Positions 5,252 to 6,697 of a stretch of DNA of 6,697 nucleotides are shown here, in pieces. The translations under genes and the position numbers were made by a program. Location: the NCBI GenBank assembly GCA_937893485.1, contig CALBJL010000082.1:1-6697 (forward strand), read 5' to 3'. The notes below the pieces were generated by a model that did not search any database, had not been told where the DNA came from, and saw only the letters and a program-made list of their open reading frames with translations. The first letter of the stretch is position 1. Every line of letters starts with the position of its first letter. Source of the DNA: an uncultured bacterium (lineage in GTDB: Bacteria > Bacillota > Clostridia > Lachnospirales > Lachnospiraceae).

Positions 5252-6604
5252 ATGAATCACAATAAACCAATCACCCACATCTATGCCCGCCAGATCCTCG
5301 ATTCCCGCGGCAATCCTACCCTTGAAACCAGACTGACCGCAGAGGATGTCACAGAGCGCGCCGCCGTCCCCTCCGGTGCATCCACCGGTGAACATGAAGC
5401 CGTCGAGCTGCGTGACAACGAGGCGGCTTATCTCGGCAAAAGCGTCCTGACCGCCGCCACCCATGTCAACGATGCGATCCACAAGCTGTTAAACGGCGAC
5501 AATGTATTCGACCAGCGCAAGCTGGACTACCGCATGATCCAGCTCGACGGAACACCGAACAAGTCCAAGCTCGGCGCGAACAGTATGCTCAGCGTCTCAC
5601 TTGCCGCCGCACGCACCGCGGCAGCCGCATGCAGACAGCCGCTTTACCGCTATCTCGGCGGCTGCAACGCAAACCGTATGCCGGTTCCCATGATGAATAT
5701 TTTAAACGGCGGTGTCCACGCCAAAAACGATCTCGACTTTCAGGAATTTATGATTATGCCGGTAGGTGCCGACAGCTTCCACGATGCGCTGCGCATCGGC
5801 ACGGAAATTTACCACACGCTCAAAAAGCTGTTGGAAACCGAGCATCTGGCGACCGCAGTCGGTGACGAAGGCGGCTTTGCGCCGAACTTAAAGGATGCCT
5901 ACGAGGTATTTGACCTGCTCACGCGCGCCGTAGAGGAAGCCGGTTATACACCCGGCAGCGACATTGTATTTGCGATGGATGCCGCTGCAAGTGAATTGTA
6001 CGACTGCAGCAGTGGATGCTACTATTTTCCGGGTGAGAGTGCCGGTCTGCATGCGGCGATCCACGACCAGCCGGATGCCGCTTCAGACAGCCACGATGTG
6101 ACCGTGACCCGCACGACGGACGAGCTGATCGCCTACTACACAGATCTGTGTGACCGCTATCCGCTCGTTTCGATTGAGGACGGACTGGATGAAAACGACT
6201 GGGAGGGCTGGAGCAGACTCACGCAGCAGCTTGGCGACCGCGTCCAGCTCGTCGGCGATGATCTGTTTGTCACCAATCCGGCGCGCATCGCCAAGGGAAT
6301 CCGTCTGCATGCCGGTAATGCTGTCCTGATCAAATTCAACCAGATCGGTACACTCACGGAGGCGCTGGATGCGATCGAGCTCGCGCACAGACACGGCTAT
6401 CAGACGATTATCTCCCACCGCAGCGGCGAAACCGAGGACACCTTCATCGCGGATCTGGCTGTCGCCACCGGCAGTGGTCAGATCAAGACAGGCGCTCCCT
6501 GCCGCAGCGAACGTGTCGCAAAGTACAACCGGCTACTCGAAATCGAGGAGGCATTATTTGACAGTAGTTATACAAATCCTTTCACTCATAACGATAGTGA
6601 ATAA
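5252..6604 (+). CDS. eno: Enolase (phosphopyruvate hydratase) with an internal insertion
   Basis: Enolase interconverts 2-phosphoglycerate and phosphoenolpyruvate in glycolysis, using Mg2+, in the cytoplasm; it can also associate with RNA-decay complexes. The 450-residue product has an N-terminal cap domain (~5-135) and a TIM-barrel domain (~143-432). Active-site elements are intact: loop SGASTG (41-46), H156 in NGGVHA, E165 in QEFM, E206 in DEGGF, metal ligands D243, E309 (SIEDGLDENDWEGW) and D336 (GDD), catalytic K361, SHRSGETED (388-396) and K412 (QIKTG). Deviations are NSMLSVSLA in place of the usual NAILGVSLA, KFNQIG in place of KVNQIG, and about 20 extra residues near 262-288 after YYFPGE, rich in His, Ala and Asp. 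Most bacterial enolases have ~430 residues. ATG 5252 follows a perfect AGGAGG that is trapped in a hairpin. It is co-directional with the CapA gene and divergent from secG. It may be a diverged second copy, but activity is expected. Confidence 0.96.
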   Translation: MNHNKPITHIYARQILDSRGNPTLETRLTAEDVTERAAVPSGASTGEHEAVELRDNEAAYLGKSVLTAATHVNDAIHKLLNGDNVFDQRKLDYRMIQLDGTPNKSKLGANSMLSVSLAAARTAAAACRQPLYRYLGGCNANRMPVPMMNILNGGVHAKNDLDFQEFMIMPVGADSFHDALRIGTEIYHTLKKLLETEHLATAVGDEGGFAPNLKDAYEVFDLLTRAVEEAGYTPGSDIVFAMDAAASELYDCSSGCYYFPGESAGLHAAIHDQPDAASDSHDVTVTRTTDELIAYYTDLCDRYPLVSIEDGLDENDWEGWSRLTQQLGDRVQLVGDDLFVTNPARIAKGIRLHAGNAVLIKFNQIGTLTEALDAIELAHRHGYQTIISHRSGETEDTFIADLAVATGSGQIKTGAPCRSERVAKYNRLLEIEEALFDSSYTNPFTHNDSE

Positions 6605-6697
6605 ACGCCGAGCATAAAAATATAAAAATAGCAGCGCGAACAAAGCCATGTCTGATTTTGCTGCCTTTGCACGATGGAGACGAGACTCCAAATTGTG
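6605..6697. other. Right-hand edge, no complete gene
   Basis: An AT-rich stretch (to ~6630) follows the enolase stop. From ATG 6648 a + frame runs open to the edge with 16 codons (SDFAAFARWRRDSKL), but no Shine-Dalgarno precedes it and I do not recognise it. GCAGC (6631-6635) and GCTGC (6659-6663) can pair across a 23-base loop; on the minus strand this is followed by T-rich sequence. It could be a weak terminator for a convergent gene beyond the window, but no eno terminator is clear. Confidence 0.25.

Noticed and set aside
1..6697. CRISPR arrays, insertion sequences or tRNA genes
   Set aside because: No regularly spaced repeats, transposase motifs or cloverleaf other than the tRNA-like part of tmRNA were seen.

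Overview
The window looks like the chromosome of a Gram-positive Clostridia-type Firmicute, most likely a gut Lachnospiraceae member. That placement is an inference. It rests on the secG-rnr-ssrA order, consensus sigma-A-type promoters, AGGAGG ribosome binding sites and the flavour of the proteins; no taxonomic marker was searched. Housekeeping genes are moderately GC-rich, while positions ~131-860 are clearly AT-rich, suggesting a different history for that part.

Layout. 2-130 (+) is the possible tail of an unrecognised reading frame. 325-853 (-) holds a decayed RelE/ParE-type toxin-antitoxin pair that starts only eight bases past the 3' end of the tmRNA gene. 862-1204 (-) is tmRNA (ssrA) with a readable tag frame and its own promoter at 1216-1244. 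1261-3378 (-) is RNase R (rnr). 3450-3692 (-) is SecG, with a near-consensus promoter at 3736-3764. An intrinsic terminator sits between secG and rnr, only 26 bases before the rnr start. Going the other way, 3890-5176 (+) is a membrane-anchored CapA-family protein and 5252-6604 (+) is enolase. The last 93 bases hold no complete gene.

How the genes work together. RNase R and tmRNA are partners in bacterial trans-translation and non-stop mRNA decay, so their adjacency is functional. Their third partner, smpB, which commonly lies between rnr and ssrA in Firmicutes, is absent from the 56-base gap here. SecG belongs to the SecYEG export channel, and CapA-family proteins act outside the membrane in envelope polymer metabolism. 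Enolase is glycolytic; it is often near secG in Firmicutes but here is divergent from it and separated by the CapA gene.

No wholly new system is evident. The points most worth following are a perfect 11-bp hairpin that locks the enolase Shine-Dalgarno sequence in its 3' arm, the terminator (possible attenuator) in front of rnr, the missing smpB, a ~20-residue insertion in enolase, and the degenerate toxin-antitoxin module stuck to the ssrA 3' end.
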